A DNA stretch of 64,000 bases from Lunularia cruciata (GCA_948567375.1 OX419759.1:24591493-24655492), one strand, 5' to 3'; shown: positions 33,061-46,080, counted from the stretch's first letter. Program-made: numbers and translations. The notes: generated by a model from the sequence alone, not told the origin.

Positions 33061-34945
33061 CAATAAATTTTTAGGCCAACGGCACTAACTAAATTTCCTT
33101 GGAGTATTTAGTACGTAGACCCAAGACTAATCTAATAGTAGTCATCTTAACTATAGGAGAAAAAATTGGATTGTAGTATATACCTTTTGTCTATTGAAAA
33201 ACTTTTGCTACTAAGTCTTGCCTTGTATCGTGTGCTTCAATAATGTTTTTCTTTTACCCTTGTAGACCCATTTGTTTTGTAATGCCTTCTTTCCTTTTTC
33301 CAACTTAGTCAATCACCAAGTCTCATTCTTTTCGAAGTATGACACCTCTTTTTTCATTGCAAACTTCCAATGCATTGAGTTATTCATTTGCATTGCCCCT
33401 AAGTAGCACTCAAGTTCACAATTTTCAATCAAAAGCAAGTAAAAATGGATAGAGGATATCTCTCTATTGGTCTTTGCACTTTGGTGGATCTCCTGAATTT
33501 AGTTATAAGCCTGATTGGATCTGCCACAACATCTCTATTTTGTACAAAACTCATGTTTCTTGCAACATCACTCTTTGAAATATCTTCCAACATTGCCTCT
33601 TCTTGTTGTCCCATTGTAACTTTGGACTTTGCTACAAGCTTGTCTTTATACATAGCACTCTCATAAAAAATGACATCTTTACTTTGAGTACTCTTTTTAT
33701 CTAACTAACTATAATGTACAAGGTTCCAACCTTTTGTCCTTGTGCTAAAAACATATTAGCCCTATAGACTTTCCATTGTATGTTTTTGAAAGGTGTGCAA
33801 TATCCTTCCACATCTAATTGACCTATAGAAATAAGAATTTTCTTAAGTCAAGGGGCATATCTAACATCTATCAGCATCCATATAGTCTCTTAAGAGGTTT
33901 CTAAGTTCATGTCACCTTTTCCTTCAATAAATATGGGTTTATCATGAGCAAGACAAACCTTTCCAAGTTTTCCAAGAACAAAATTGTGCATCAACTCTTT
34001 GCACAGAGTTGAGTGAAATGATGACCAAAATCCATAACCCAAGATTCTATTGGACATTCTACACAACAAAAAAGTGCATCATCATGTTTTTTTGCTACAT
34101 TTGCCAAATTATCTTCATTCTTATCCTTTGGATTTTTACTTTGATTTTTGAAGTGACCAACCTTATTGCAATCTCAGCACAATATTTCCTTGTGTAGTTC
34201 CTTGTGACCTATTGACTCACCTCTCTTCCTTGACCTAGATCTTCCACTCTCCTAATTCAGACCTTTTTGGAACTTTCTACCTCTACTTTTATTCTATAAT
34301 ACAACAGCCAATGATTTTATAGAGTTGCATCTACAAATCTCCTCATTCAGAATTAAGTCTTAAATGCTGTCAAAACTTAGATCACTTGATCTAAATGAAC
34401 TATTCATTATTATTGTTGTTGCTTCCCAATTATCAAGCAACAATGATAACAAAAACAAAGCATGAACCTCATCATCAAAATCCCTAGAGATTCCAATCTC
34501 AATATGATAGAATTGAATTCATTTGCATGATCTTGGATTGACGCACATTCTTTCATCCTTGTATTGACTAATTGGTGAATCAGATATACCTTGTTTGAAG
34601 TAGAGTGTTTTTCATACATATTTGATAAAAATTTGATAATATTTGATCAATCCATGAGTGGTGTTCTTGTGGAAAATGTTGTATGCAACATTCCTTGCCA
34701 ACGTCAACCAGATTACACCTAAAGATTGTTGATCTAATAGCATCCACTCAGCATCTTCCATCTCTTTTGGCTTTTCTTCCTCAAGAGTCAAGAGCAACTT
34801 TTTTTGATAGAGATAATCCTTGATCCACATCTTTTAGAATCCAAAATCCTTGCCATCAAACTTGTTGATTTTGACTTTCCCTTCTTTTGCCATTGTTTTC
34901 ACTCTTCCACTAACCAGACTTTGATACCAATTTTTGGGAATTTGA
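33061..34945 (-). pseudogene. Ty1/copia fragment: gag and gag-pre-integrase region
   Basis: On minus, from 34830: WIKDYLYQKKLLLTLEEEKP and LDQQSLGVIWLTLARNVAYN, the start of a copia gag (UBN2-like). Then at 34619-34410 KVYLIHQLVNTRMKECASIQ and DHANEFNSIILRLESLG, the gag core. Decayed sequence follows to about 33430 with MSFVQNRDVVADPIRL. A TTGGTATCAAAGTC primer site lies at 34927-34940 on minus. Pol is missing beyond this. Confidence 0.7.
34927..34940 (-). promoter_or_regulatory. primer-binding site of the copia fragment
   Basis: TTGGTATCAAAGTC on minus is close to the TGGTATCAGAGC complement of initiator Met tRNA and lies directly upstream of the copia gag start, so the sequence at 34946-35360 should be its 5' leader and LTR. 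The LTR limits could not be fixed. Confidence 0.55.
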
Positions 34946-36420
34946 ATTTTCTATCTAGGAAACAAGCTCAATTATCTTATGATAGGAAGAAACATACACA
35001 AATACTTATGTGGTTTGGCCAAGAATTTGCCTGCATCCATTGTTGCATTGGTTTCAACATAAGGGTACTCTATCATAATTTACAAAAGTGTGCTCAAACA
35101 TTGGTACCAACCTCTTGTTTAGGGGCTGTGCCCTAGACCATATATGAAAAGCCTATCAAAGTGTCATTAACTAAAAATCTCCAATCAGACTCCACACTCA
35201 ACATTCCTCCACCATTAGATTTATTTAACTTAGAGTAGAAGAGTTATTTAAAGTAGTAGCCTAGTGTAAATAATGTATTCATTACTTTAACTATGATATA
35301 GCAAAAGAGCCAAAAGCTCTTTGTCATTTTTGCCTTAATTTGAATATTGGTGGTAATCCTTATCTAGTAGAAACTTTGTAATAAAAACACAAGTGCATGA
35401 GTGTAGGGAAACATTTGTACTTGATTGGGATGTGTGATCCTTGAGGTTCTGAAGGAGAAAAGCAATTCCTTAATGGATCAAAAACACCTTGTAGTGTTGA
35501 AGGTACCACTAAGCACAAAAGGTAAACATTAATTGCCAATGGAAAGAGATTTTCAAAATTGTGCTTCTCAAAAGGGTAGCACATAGCCTATAGCGTTGAT
35601 GCCTTTGCAACAAAGTGACCAATTCAAGTTGAGTGAATTGCCATCTTCAAGATTAATTTCAAATTTACTTGTAGTTAAAGTGATTACTTTAATTTTCTAC
35701 TTGCAATAGTGTGCCACAAGAAGTGACATTGGCCTCTTATAGGAGTGGTTCTTGCCCAAGAGGTTAAATACATAATAAAAAAAAATCTGCAAGATTGTGA
35801 CACTTCTCTTCAATTCTAGTCATTTTTGTATCCTCAAGAGAACAACCAATTACTTATCATTATATCACTTTTTGGACAATATTAAATTATCACAATCATC
35901 ACACATCCCACCACTTGTTAAACAAGCTCATTTATAGTTATAAAATTTTTCCTCCTTCCTTACTAAGTGAAGGTATTGAAGATTAGAGACCAAAATATAA
36001 GATAAAGAACTATAGAGGATGGAAAAGAAGATGATATAGGATCAAGAAATGACTAAACTTAACCTAATGTGAAAAAAGTGCCATTTCCTTGCTATATATA
36101 CTTGAGTTAGGTACAAATTCTTGCTTAGAAAATTTAACTAACTCTTTACCCAAATTAATTAGTCCACAAGGAGAAGTATGTATGGTGCATTATATTTTTA
36201 AGTAATGACACATCTTTATACCTCCTTATAAGACTACTCAATCTCTTCAAGGTACAAATTCACCTTCCAATGAATTAATTGGCTACTTTTTCTTTATCTT
36301 TAGTAATTATAAAATCTTTTAGTATGATTATGAAAATTTATATTCTAGCGTAATCATTTAACAATATAATTGAACATTGATAAGATTTTTTCCTTTAATA
36401 GATATATTATCTTCCTTCCT
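34946..36420. other. possible copia LTR, then AT-rich spacer
   Basis: No gene is recognised. The first 400 bp may hold the copia LTR. A minus-strand open frame at 35360-35584 has no motif. From 35800 the sequence is over 65% AT by eye. Confidence 0.35.
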
Positions 36421-36700
36421 TTTAAACCAATTCTAAGTTCTCTTTTTTTGTGTAAATTTACTTAATGAAATTGTGTCCTTGACTTATAAACTAGCCTTTA
36501 GTACAATAAACCAATTCTAAGTTCTCCTTTTGGTGCAAATTTTTAGTTCTCCTTTTGGTGCAAATTTACTTGATGAAATTGTGTCCTTGACTTATAAACT
36601 AGGCTCTTGTACAATCAACCAATTCTAAGTTCCCTTTTTGTGTAAATTTACTTGATGAAATTGTGTCCTTGACTTATAAATTAGACTCTAGTTCAATACA
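36421..36700 (+). repeat. AT-rich tandem repeat, unit 84 bp, with a nested 24 bp duplication
   Basis: Units start at CCAATTCTAAGTTC at about 36427, 36511 and 36619. The second spacing is 108 bp because TTAGTTCTCCTTTTGGTGCA is duplicated inside that unit (84 + 24). Each contains GATGAAATTGTGTCCTTGAC. Confidence 0.85.
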
Positions 36701-38050
36701 AGATGTGAATAAAAAAGAAAACTTTGGTTGAATTTTTATTACTTTAATGAAAAATATAATTTAGCATCTCAAAATAAATTTAATGGGCCCAAGATATTAG
36801 TACTAAATTATCTAATCAGTCTAAAAATATATATATACCATAGTTTAAGATTAAAGAATCCAATTCTACATTTGGATGTAAAGAAAGAAAATTGTATAAC
36901 TATGCTATTTTTACACTCTCATTAATCTCAATGACTTTTGCAACACATTACTCATTACTTTAATAATAATTATGAAAATTTCAATTAATATGGGACTTCT
37001 GGGATTTAATCATCAGATTAATTTTACTAAATTAAGTATGATCCTCAATAGATGGTGCAAGAGAGATATAAGTAATTTGTAAAGTAAGTTTATTCTTTCT
37101 TACTTCTTTTTATCTATTTTACTTCTCTTGTAATGATCCTGATGTATATAATAGCTTATGAAAATGATTAGCTATAAATATAAAAGTTTTATTTTTATTT
37201 TACTATTTTATCTTCCATAACATTGATTAACATGCACCTTATATACTATAAAGTCTTAATTTTCTAAATGTAATACAAACCTTTAAAGAGCTTGTTCTCC
37301 AAAATTCATATATTTTAGATAACTTTGATCTAAACTTTGATAAATTCAATAAATATATTTATGATTATTTAATATATTCCATTGTCATAAAAGATCATCA
37401 ATATGTTCTATCTTCCATCAATTCATAGTTTAAAAATTAGATTCTATTTACTCATGGTATAATTTTCTCTCTCCTTTCTCTACCATATAGCTGCATGGTA
37501 CTATCATCTCTCCAATTGCATGCATGGAGAGGCATATATGATTGTAATTGATGTATCACTTTTTTATTTTTTATTTTCACTTTGTTTCTTGAGAACAATG
37601 AAATGTTACTTTGAGGCAATAAGGTATAATGTATATAAAACTAAAATTAATAAACAAGTCCAAATTTAATTTATTGGCCATAAGTGGTACCTTATATAAC
37701 ATATAAATCTTATAACTACAATTTCAAGGTTAAGCAGATATATTATAGTACTCGTATAGAGTATATTTTATAATAACAACCCACTACTTATAAATCAGCT
37801 TGAAAGTGAGTTACTTCCCATCGTTACATTTAGTTGAAGCTGATATCATGAGATATCTAAATCAATAAATGGATTATCTTCTTCTCTTTGTCTCCATAGA
37901 CCCAATGTCAATTGAAATATTTGTTATCTTTCAAGTATCTTAGTTTCTGTAAATGTATACAATTTTAAGTTAATTCTATTAAACATTTGAGATTATTATT
38001 CTAGTTTACTCAATCTAAGAAATTGAATATCATTTTTTTTTCTAGTCACC
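36701..38050. other. AT-rich intergenic DNA upstream of MAD2
   Basis: Long A/T runs and microsatellite-like AT stretches (36825-36835) are seen, with no coding motif and no retrotransposon text. A clear change in base composition to more balanced DNA occurs near 38.1 kb, where the MAD2 region begins. Confidence 0.5.
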
Positions 38051-38761
38051 TTGGAACCCGATTCTAAAACTATAACATTCATAACAGTTATTTGAAGAAC
38101 TTTGAAACTGATATTTTACAAAGAAAAGTGACGTGTACCGCATCATTTACCCTCGCCTTAAGAAATTCTGCCAAATCCCTACCACTCCAGGAAAGTTCTC
38201 GTCCCATATGCATCTCAAGAAAAGACTTGTCCTCTATGTACATTTATATACATACACCCCGCTATGTGCAGACTACGTCAGCAATAACCACGTAACATTC
38301 AAACGTCGAGTATATTTGAATCGAGTAGAAGTTGAATTCAAATTTTTCAACGGTCTTCTCCTCAGACCCCTATAATTCTGCAGCTTGATGCTCTCTTATC
38401 GGTCCCGAAACTCTTCTCTCTCTGAACGAAAACGAGTACAAAATTCTGCGAGAAGAAAGGTGTGAGCGTAAGAGTACATTCGTGTTTCTTTGACAAATCG
38501 CCGAAATCGACCTCTTTCGGTGTGTTCAACACAGAGCTCGAAAATTTCCGCTTCAATTCCGGCTTACTGTGAGTTTCTCCGAGAGTGTGTAGATCTTTGA
38601 TGTGGCCTTCTATTCAAGTTGATTTTCAATTTCAGAGATATGGTACACATTAGGCTGGCATTGCAATAGTAGAGAGTCATTTCCACTTGTGGGTTCTCAT
38701 GTTCGATGACTTCTTATCTGAATCAGATCAGTTTCTGTTAGTTCTGCGGTTTCTGAACTCA
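38051..38761 (+). promoter_or_regulatory. MAD2 promoter and 5' UTR region
   Basis: Balanced composition starts here. A TATA-like ATTTATATACA lies at about 38243. Pyrimidine-rich TCTTCTCTCTCTG sequence (38409) is common around plant transcription starts. Two in-frame ATGs upstream (38687 and 38699) would add up to 25 residues that no MAD2 has. The start site cannot be fixed from sequence. Confidence 0.35.
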
Positions 38762-41700
38762 ATGGGGACAGCGCAGTTGACTCGCGATGTCATCACGCTG
38801 AAAGGATCTGCTGCCATTGTCAGCGAATTTTTCTGTACGTCTGAGAGCTCTTCTTCTCCAATTTTGGGCGCTTTATGCGGATTTGTTGTTTACTCGTTTA
38901 TTCTCCTAATGTAGCCAGCTTCTCTGGTAGTATTGTAATTGTAAGAGTAGAGCGGGCATAAATATCCATTGGAGGTCTATCCACCATTTGGAGTCTGGTT
39001 TAGAAGTGACTCGGCTTAAAAGTACAGTTTCACAATTCCGCATCTTTTCCTCTCGGTGATTCTACCTTACCGGTTTCTGTCACTCCCCAATTCCTTGAAT
39101 CAGATTTTGGATATGTCGGTTAGAGTTATGACTCTAGTCGTCTGACTTGAAGCTACCAGTCGTTTCTAATACTGGCAATTTATCTACATTAAGTTGAGGT
39201 AAAACAAGGGCCGCTAAGAAAGTTGACTAACAGATAAGGTAGTTCAGAGTAGGTTTCCTATCTAAGCTCTGCCAAGTACACAATTGTTCGAGTGCTTTTC
39301 TTAGTAATTGATCTCAGGCACCCTCTTCTGCTCTCGGGGGAGGGATGCCAAATCTCTCAAGTAGAGAATCTAGCTGCTCTGTTGTCTGCTTGCTCACTGC
39401 AACCTACTGTTTACAATCATCCCCAGTGCTTGATGAAACTCTGCTAAATTGTTCTGTGCAGGTTATGCTGTCAACAGGTAAGGCTGTTTCTGCCGCTGTT
39501 CACCAAATGTTCCTCTCAAGGATAACCACTTGTGTCCTTGACCTTTTCATTACAGAGAAATATCAAATGCAAACAAGAATCTGACTTGAGTTCTTTGGGT
39601 TAAAGTATCTTGTTTCAGCGGGGAATATACCCCACTGAGAATTTTGCCAGGGTGAAAAAGTATGGCCTCACTATGCTGATATGTGAAGATGAAAAGGTGA
39701 AGACATTCATCAACACCGTTACCAAGCAGATGGGTGGTATGCATCAATCTTCTCCTGAGAATTGGCTGTGCTGTTAATGAAACTTGAACTTTCTTAGTTG
39801 TCTTCCTAGTGATATGTAATGCAATAGGTTCTGAGCGCCACACGAATCGGATTGTAGGGTAAGTATGCACCGAGTTTTTGCAAATCATGGGACTAGTAAT
39901 TCTGCTAAATGTCGAACAAACATGCCCAATCACCTAACATCGATAAAATGACAGAGCATCAGCGAATCATCTCGGTCATGGTACACTCAACCAGAAAATG
40001 AATTTTCTAAACAGCTCATCTGAGTATTGTATCTAACTATGCAGACACACAATTTAAACACAGGATTTCTCTGTACTTCCCTTCAAATGGCTACCTTCTT
40101 TTTTGTACATTGTGAAGAAGAAGTTCTTCGACTTGAGAATGTGCAAAATGGCCTATCACTAACACTATGACCAGGCAAGTTGCTATTTTCTCGAGGTTAG
40201 AGTTGCTCGCACTAACCCTTGCCTGCAGGTACACATGAATAACACCATTCTAGGCTTCGTTAATTATCAAGATTACGCGTATCCTAATCCTTGTCTGCAG
40301 GCAAACAAGCGTAAAAACAATGCATGCTTCGCTTACCACTCTATGTAACTGACAGCTGTGCGGATTTTACTTAAAGTTACAGTCTCGTCTGGCCGTACGT
40401 TATTAAGGTTTCTGTGTTCCACTTCTCAATATATCTATATAAAATGAGTACGGCATCTGATAACTCGTGAAGTAATTCGACTATTTGTATTTGGACCAGT
40501 ACCAACTTATATCTTGATTTGTGGCAGATTGGTTGGAAACAGGATCGTTGGAAAGAGTGGTGCTGGTTGTAACCAGTATTGCATCTGGAGAGGTTCTCGA
40601 GAGATGGAGCTTCAACATAGAGACTGACAAGGAGGTGAAAGAGAAAGGGTAAATTGAACTATATTTACCTTAGTTGAATAGTTATATCCTGTCCCCATTC
40701 TGGTACGGAGTGTGGATCTGAAATATGATTAGTGTAATGAACTTCTTTTATTGCTTCCGCTCGCTTTCGTATCTACAACGCTCTCCGTTCAGAAGGGCTA
40801 GGTGTGAAGAAAATGCCCTCAGGTGGCAGAGTCTCTGATGACTTGGATTAAGTGATTTCCCGTCCTATCTTTCCCAGTGTTGTTAGTTTTAGAACCTATA
40901 ATCTGCGATTATAAGCAGGAAAGAAAAATAATACCCGATTGAGCGAGGTGGGCTGCAGCCTGATTACGTACGAAAACTAGTTTTGCACGTTTGGATGGTT
41001 CTAGTATCAGGACATAATTGCCTTTGAAAAGAGCTTATCCATCCCCTCTTGCCTTCCCATTCGTGGGAGTCAAATCCTATTCGAGAACTACAAAGTAGTG
41101 GTTACAATCTGCAGTCACGGAGAAGAATCTTCTGTTAAGAAAATCCCGTAGCATGGTTAGTTACTATATGATGTTGTTTGTGTTTCTTAAAGACTGCTTA
41201 CGATTCAAATTCAATAACTCGAAATCCCTAAGTTGGGCTAAGAGATGCGTTTTCATTTTCAGGGTGACAAGGGAAAAACCGGACAAGGAGATAATGACAG
41301 ATATTCAGGGAGTCATGCGCCAAATAACATCTAGCGTGACCTTTCTTCCTCACCTGGATGAAGCTTGTAAGTCGAGATGTGATTCTCTGTCTCACTAGTA
41401 GTTCTCACCGTTCGGAGTAGTGTTATCACATTTGATAATTTAATGGAACTCCACTGCCAACCTTGAAGCTTGGATTGTGCGCAGGTACATTTGATCTCCT
41501 TGTCTACACCCCTCCTGATTCGAAGGTTCCACCACAGTGGGGCGAAAGTGATGCACGAATGATCAACAATCCGCAGATCGTGAAGCTGCGCTCGGTGGAC
41601 ACCAAGGTACTGCACCAGACCCTCCCTTCATTGAGCAACTTACATAGCAGCAATCTATGCATCTTACATCACTCTCCTGCTGTCTAGCATGTGCAGGGAT

Positions 41701-41828
41701 TAGCTACTGACTAGACTAAAAGGCATCCAGATGTTAGGCATATGGGTCTTTCTTTCAATTAATTTAGTGCTCGTTTCTCTCAGGTCCACCGAGTGGACGC
41801 GATGGTAGCCTACAAGTTTGATGGATAA
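38762..41828 (+). CDS. MAD2: MAD2 spindle-assembly checkpoint protein (HORMA domain), spliced gene
   Basis: MAD2 binds CDC20 at unattached kinetochores and blocks the anaphase-promoting complex. Exons by splice signals and protein match: 38762-38834 (TRDVITLKGSAAIVSEFF), 39462-39477 (YAVN), a possible 13-base exon at 39521-39533, 39619-39733 (RGIYPTENFARVKKYGL), 40528-40648 (LERVVLVVTSIASGEVLERW), 41263-41366 (DKEIMTDIQGVMRQITSS), 41485-41606 (NNPQIVKLRSVDTK) and 41784-41828 (VHRVDAMVAYKFDG, TAA). All other introns have GT-AG ends and match in phase. Without the 13-base exon the sum is 596 bases, out of frame; with it the protein has 202 residues, close to the usual 205-210. The C-terminus stops right after VAYKFDG, lacking the acidic tail of flowering-plant MAD2. 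Confidence 0.85.
39521..39533 (+). other. MAD2: candidate 13-base microexon of MAD2
   Basis: Between the exon ending ...VN-AG and the exon starting CGG-GGA, the family has four or five residues (ILYN) that no normal exon supplies. The only AG...GT segment here that restores frame without a stop is GATAACCACTTGT, after a pyrimidine-rich acceptor (TTCCTCTCAAG) and before a weak donor (GTCCTT). It gives I-T-T-C where the family has I-L-Y-N, and implies a 43-base upstream intron, which is unusually short. Confidence 0.35.
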
Positions 41829-42318
41829 ATCCTCCCCCATCGTGTCGTGAATAAGTGCTCGCTCAGCCCTTGTTTGAAGGAGCTCGCTCAGCTCCATATT
41901 CTAGCTAGCTAGCTGGCAGTTACTCGTGGAATTGCAGCAGTTAGGATCGCGAAGTGTGAAGGTGTCTCAGCTATGTACATAACATAAAAGTAACCGGAAT
42001 TCGGGATTCACATTAGTGAGTGAGTTCCTGTATTGTAACTATGTTAGGTCTCTTATTCCAAATAGAAACGTCCAGTACGTACTATCCTTAATCTGAGTTT
42101 TGGAGGAAAAAGTTCCTCGGTATTTCCCCTTAAGCTTATTGTCACATTTCGGCAGCTAACTTAATAAACGAAGTTGAGTACATCTTCAAGTGCACAGAGA
42201 AGTTTGCTTGTGGATAGTAAGGGAAGCATGGAAAGATCGCACTGTTTGAGATCCTCGGGATGAAGGCAAGCAAACTGGAGCTGTACTCAATTGATAATCT
42301 ATCCCATGTATCTTCTAT
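41829..42318 (+). other. MAD2 3' UTR and downstream flank
   Basis: Non-coding sequence follows the MAD2 stop. A T-rich TGTATTGTAACTATGTT near 42031 and ATTCCAAATAG near 42055 could mark the 3' end of the transcript. No other gene is seen before the non-LTR element fragment. Confidence 0.4.
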
Positions 42319-43043
42319 TTCTGCTTCACTATAGTCAGATTGAACTAAAAATTTATAGTTTTCCTTGATGAAACTTGATAGTCCTTTTCTTTCTTAATTT
42401 CCCTTCTCAAAAACTTCTCTCTCCTGTCCATGCACTGTGGAAAAGCCACATCGATTTGTAGCTACATAACTACCACAATTGCATTTACAGGCCATACGAT
42501 TACAATACTAAACCCTAAACCTTGCGTCACTATTGTCAGATTGATCTAGAAGTTTATAGTTTTTGTTGACGGAGCAATGGTGTCAACATATGTTACATTC
42601 TCTCTTAGTTGACTTGTGCATTCCTTAGGATACTAGATCATGTATATGCTATTCTTCTCGCAAGAAGAGTACATGCAATTGTGCATTAGAGCATTTCAAC
42701 TTGCACTAGCTATTTTCTTAGAACAATGAGATTTTGCATAGGTTTGGTCCACCCATCTACATCTTCATTATTCACTTGTGAGTGTGGTTCTACATAGATG
42801 TAGTAGCGGTCCATATGACACACTGTCCTTTTGGAGGATAGAGGATAGCTACCCATGGTGTTATGAGGGATATAGTGTTTGTTATGGCATGTGAGAGTGG
42901 ATATTTGGCTTGGAAGAAGTGTTCATATGTATTGCAAACTATATATGTTAGCGCGAACGCATACTTGGTATGAGATGATTAGGTGAAAGTAGTTGATGTT
43001 GTGGTTAGGGACCCCACCAGTGAAACAGTTTCAGAAGGAGTGT
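42319..43043 (+). pseudogene. non-LTR element R, copy 1, left half (5'-truncated, split by element B)
   Basis: The sequence from 42319 and again from 42524 matches 57651-58140 of copy 2 (CTTCACTATTGTCAGATTG, then CATTCTCTCTTAGTTGACTT, then CTTGTGAGTGTGG). The duplicated start at 42330/42528 is a local rearrangement. It covers the Cys/His cluster and the first part of the endonuclease domain and stops at the insertion of element B. No RT part is present, consistent with 5' truncation during target-primed insertion. It is full of stops. Confidence 0.7.
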
Positions 43044-43504
43044 GTCATGCCATTTGTAGTGTCGCATCTAGATTGCTCGAACACTAGAGTTGCAGTGAGA
43101 GTAGTTAGAGTTACTTCAGTAGTTTTTCAAAAATTACTTTCCGATGGTCATATTTTGTATTTGGGATATTGATATCATAGTGGTGCGCACCGTCACTTTG
43201 CACCATTTGCACCCTCAAGTGTGTCGTTAGCGGGACCGTTAGGGTTTCAGACCTGGCTCGAGTTCGAGTGGTATAGTTTTGAAATGAGCTCCAGAGAGCT
43301 CACTTCAAAATGTTGAGCTCTAATGTTGAGCCTTTGAGTTCCTGGCTATGGTAGACAAAGGCTGTCCAACGTCACCTGGATTCTTTATGGTGGAGTGGGT
43401 GTGGCTTGACCGTAATCAGTGTCCAATTGTTGACAATTTATAGAGTGACAGATCAAGTATTGATCTGAGTTGAGTTGAGTTGAGAGTGTGAAACAATCTG
43501 ATTA
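43044..43504 (+). repeat. terminal repeat A1 of element B
   Basis: The 461 bp begin TGTCATGCCATTTG and end AATCTGATTA. The unit is slightly longer than the 450 bp copies because of a short local duplication around GTTGAGC (43312-43337). It is followed by TATCAGAGAAG, the probable primer site, and not by the B segment. Confidence 0.8.
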
Positions 43505-44999
43505 TATCAGAGAAGTGAAGTTAGGGGGAATTTGGGTGCAAGAACTTTGAGTGTTGGTGGTATCTCCAAGCTCGATGGTTCGTTTGTAGCTTGATTCAAG
43601 TTCAGTTTTTCCCCAATGTGTAGAAGCTTGTTCAATTGATGCAGATTTGGCAGCAAGGCAGACGGTGTACGGAAGCGCTAGCCAATTTTTGAGTATAGAA
43701 GGAGCAAATTTTGAGCAATGGTTGTGATTTTGAGATCAAGAGGTGAAGGTAAGATCAATTTGTTACGAGTTGTGCTCAAAAAGTCAAATTGAATGTGTTA
43801 GGAAGCTATTCTCTTGAATTTGTGATTTGTAGAAACTTGTGTTTTCAATTTGGCTCCAGTGGAAAGTTAGCGGAGGATTTGGCGGTCAGCCAACTTTTGG
43901 GTTTATGTCAGATTTTGGCTAGATTTTACATCAAATTTTATATCAGATTTTGGCTAGATTTTACATCAGATTTTGACTAGATTTTAAATCAGATTTTGGC
44001 CAGATTTGGAGGAGTTTTGATGTTTGGCCAGATTTAGAGAAGTTTTGCTAGTTTGGATGACTTTTGCAAGTATGGAGGACTCTTGCCAAATTTTGGAGGA
44101 GGTTCAAAGTGGCAAGAAGAAGGGCATCATTTGGCTGAATTTTGGCGTTTCAAAGCTTTGAGGCTATGGGCTATGGGCTATGAGAGGCTACAAAGGCCTA
44201 GAAGGGCCAGCAAGCCAGCTTGCTGGCGTGAGGCTAGCTAGTTTAGAGTAGATCTTGGTCATTGGTTGGCAAAATCTACCTTTCTTGCTAGATTGTGTGC
44301 AACAATGTTTGACCCCTAGATCTCTTGTTCCTAGACTGGTGCCCTAGCCAACTGATACACCCTCACTTGTTGTCCTAGTGACTATACCACAGTTATCTAT
44401 ACACTTGTAGCTTTGGCTAGGAGAGGCAGTTTGATCCCATTCTTGGTGATCCTGGTAGCTTAGGACTTAGATACGAACTTCTCTTATGTTAGATGCCAAA
44501 TGGTGGTAGAGTCAATCATGTGTTGTTTTATGAGATGAAGTGTTTTTGTTTAGATTTCTTGTGATTGGACCCCCTCCATTCTTTGCTTCTTGTTTGTGCA
44601 CCATGTTTGTGTGAGGTGCCCTGACTTTTGAGCATTGGTGCTTTGGTGTGCTCTCGGTAGTGAGGCCAAAGTGATGACCAGTCAAACTACCTTTGTTTCT
44701 CTCCGGTGAAGTAGGAAGTGATGATTTGCAGACCGTGAGAGTACGTGTTGTGATGGGAGGATATAGGTTGCCATTTCCCCTACTGTAGTTATCTTGGTTA
44801 GAGTTACATTAGTGGGTGGTGCTTAGTTAGTGTTGGCACTTGGTGGTGTACTTGCGGTTGCAGTTTGTGGTTCCAATTTGCTGTTGCAGTTTGCGGTTAC
44901 GGTTACTTTGTCACGACAAAGTTCTTTGGGGATTCCAGAGGAGATAGCCTTGCAGTACGCAATGGGTTTACTTGATATCATCTTGTATCTCAAGTCCCA
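43505..44999 (+). other. 5' leader of element B
   Basis: The leader parallels the one in element A. A short tandem stretch of GATTTTGGCTAGATTTTACA-like units (about 43911-44010) is expanded relative to copy A. No coding domain is seen. The PBS-like TATCAGAG directly follows A1. Confidence 0.45.
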
Positions 45000-46080
45000 A
45001 TGAGGGAGGAGATTTACTCTGAGTTGGAGTTCAACACAGGAGTTGATTCAATTGAGAGTGTACTTGGTGTGTCCGTACTATTGTTGTGGGACATGGACAA
45101 GATTTATGGGACATCCAAAGGCCCTAGGCATTACTCTGGTACAGTGGGTACCATTGAGTTAGAAGACATCATCCAGGAGTTTGATAGTTGGTGTGAGCTA
45201 CATCAGATGCGGAACCCGACTTTGTTTACACCCTTCATGGCATGGAAGGGGTTGTTTCAGCATCTAGAGGGTCCGCCGATGGATGACTATCATGAGTTCA
45301 GGAGAGCTCATTTGGAGGAGATTGAGTTATGGAGACACTATTGGTCTCCAAACTATGTCTCTATCACTTCAGGCTTAGTGGCCAGGAGTAGATTGGTTGT
45401 ACCTACAAGTTCTAGCTTGAGTAGTGTTGGTGGAGCTAGTAGAGGTGCACTAGCTGGAGATAGTGCTACTATGAGTGGAGGTACCACTACTGGAGGTGGT
45501 GTGGTACCAGAGTTTAACCCCATGGTGGAGTTCTTCTTATGTTTGAGGTAGAACTATCAAGGAGTGCGGATTGATAAGCTGAGGAGCTTGCAGGAGTTCC
45601 AGCGGAAGGCTGGAGAGAGCCTACGTGAGGCATATACTGACATGAGGTGGCTGATCAATTTCACTCAAGGAGTTATTGAGGCCCAAGCAGTCTAGTTTTG
45701 GTACAGGATACTAGACAAGGAGTTATGACATAGAGTTCGTGATGCTACGTTGTTGTAGGCTACTTTGCCCACTTTGGTAGTAGTCTTTGGTTTGGATGAG
45801 CGTATTGAGCTCAACATGGTGGAGGAGAGGGTGGTGACATTTGGATTTGGTAGGGAGACCTCATCCACAACTGTTACTTCTTCTAGAGTGCAATAGAGTG
45901 CACCACGCCCAATTGGTTTTCAAGGATAGGGTGGACAGCCCAGATCCTATGGAGTAAGTGGAGGGCCTAGTGGAGTTAGACCCTTACTTTCATTTTTGGG
46001 TCAGCAGCAGCCAGTGAGTGGTGGTGTTGCTTGTTGGACTTGTGGTGGATCTCACCATCGGAGAGAGTGTACTTAGGGTA
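45000..46080 (+). pseudogene. gag of element B
   Basis: A 183-codon open stretch (45000-45551) matches the gag start of copy A (FNTGVDSIES, MRNPTLFTPFMAWKGLFQHL) and ends at a TAG at 45549 shared with copy A. The gag core follows in frame (SLQEFQRKAGESLREAYTDM) with further stops, then the first zinc knuckle CWTCGGSHHRREC (about 46035). Confidence 0.75.

Noticed and set aside
38687-38761. Upstream in-frame ATGs for MAD2 (38687 and 38699)
   Set aside because: They add residues with no counterpart in the family. The ATG at 38762 starts at the usual N-terminus just before the TRDVITLKGSAAIV block.
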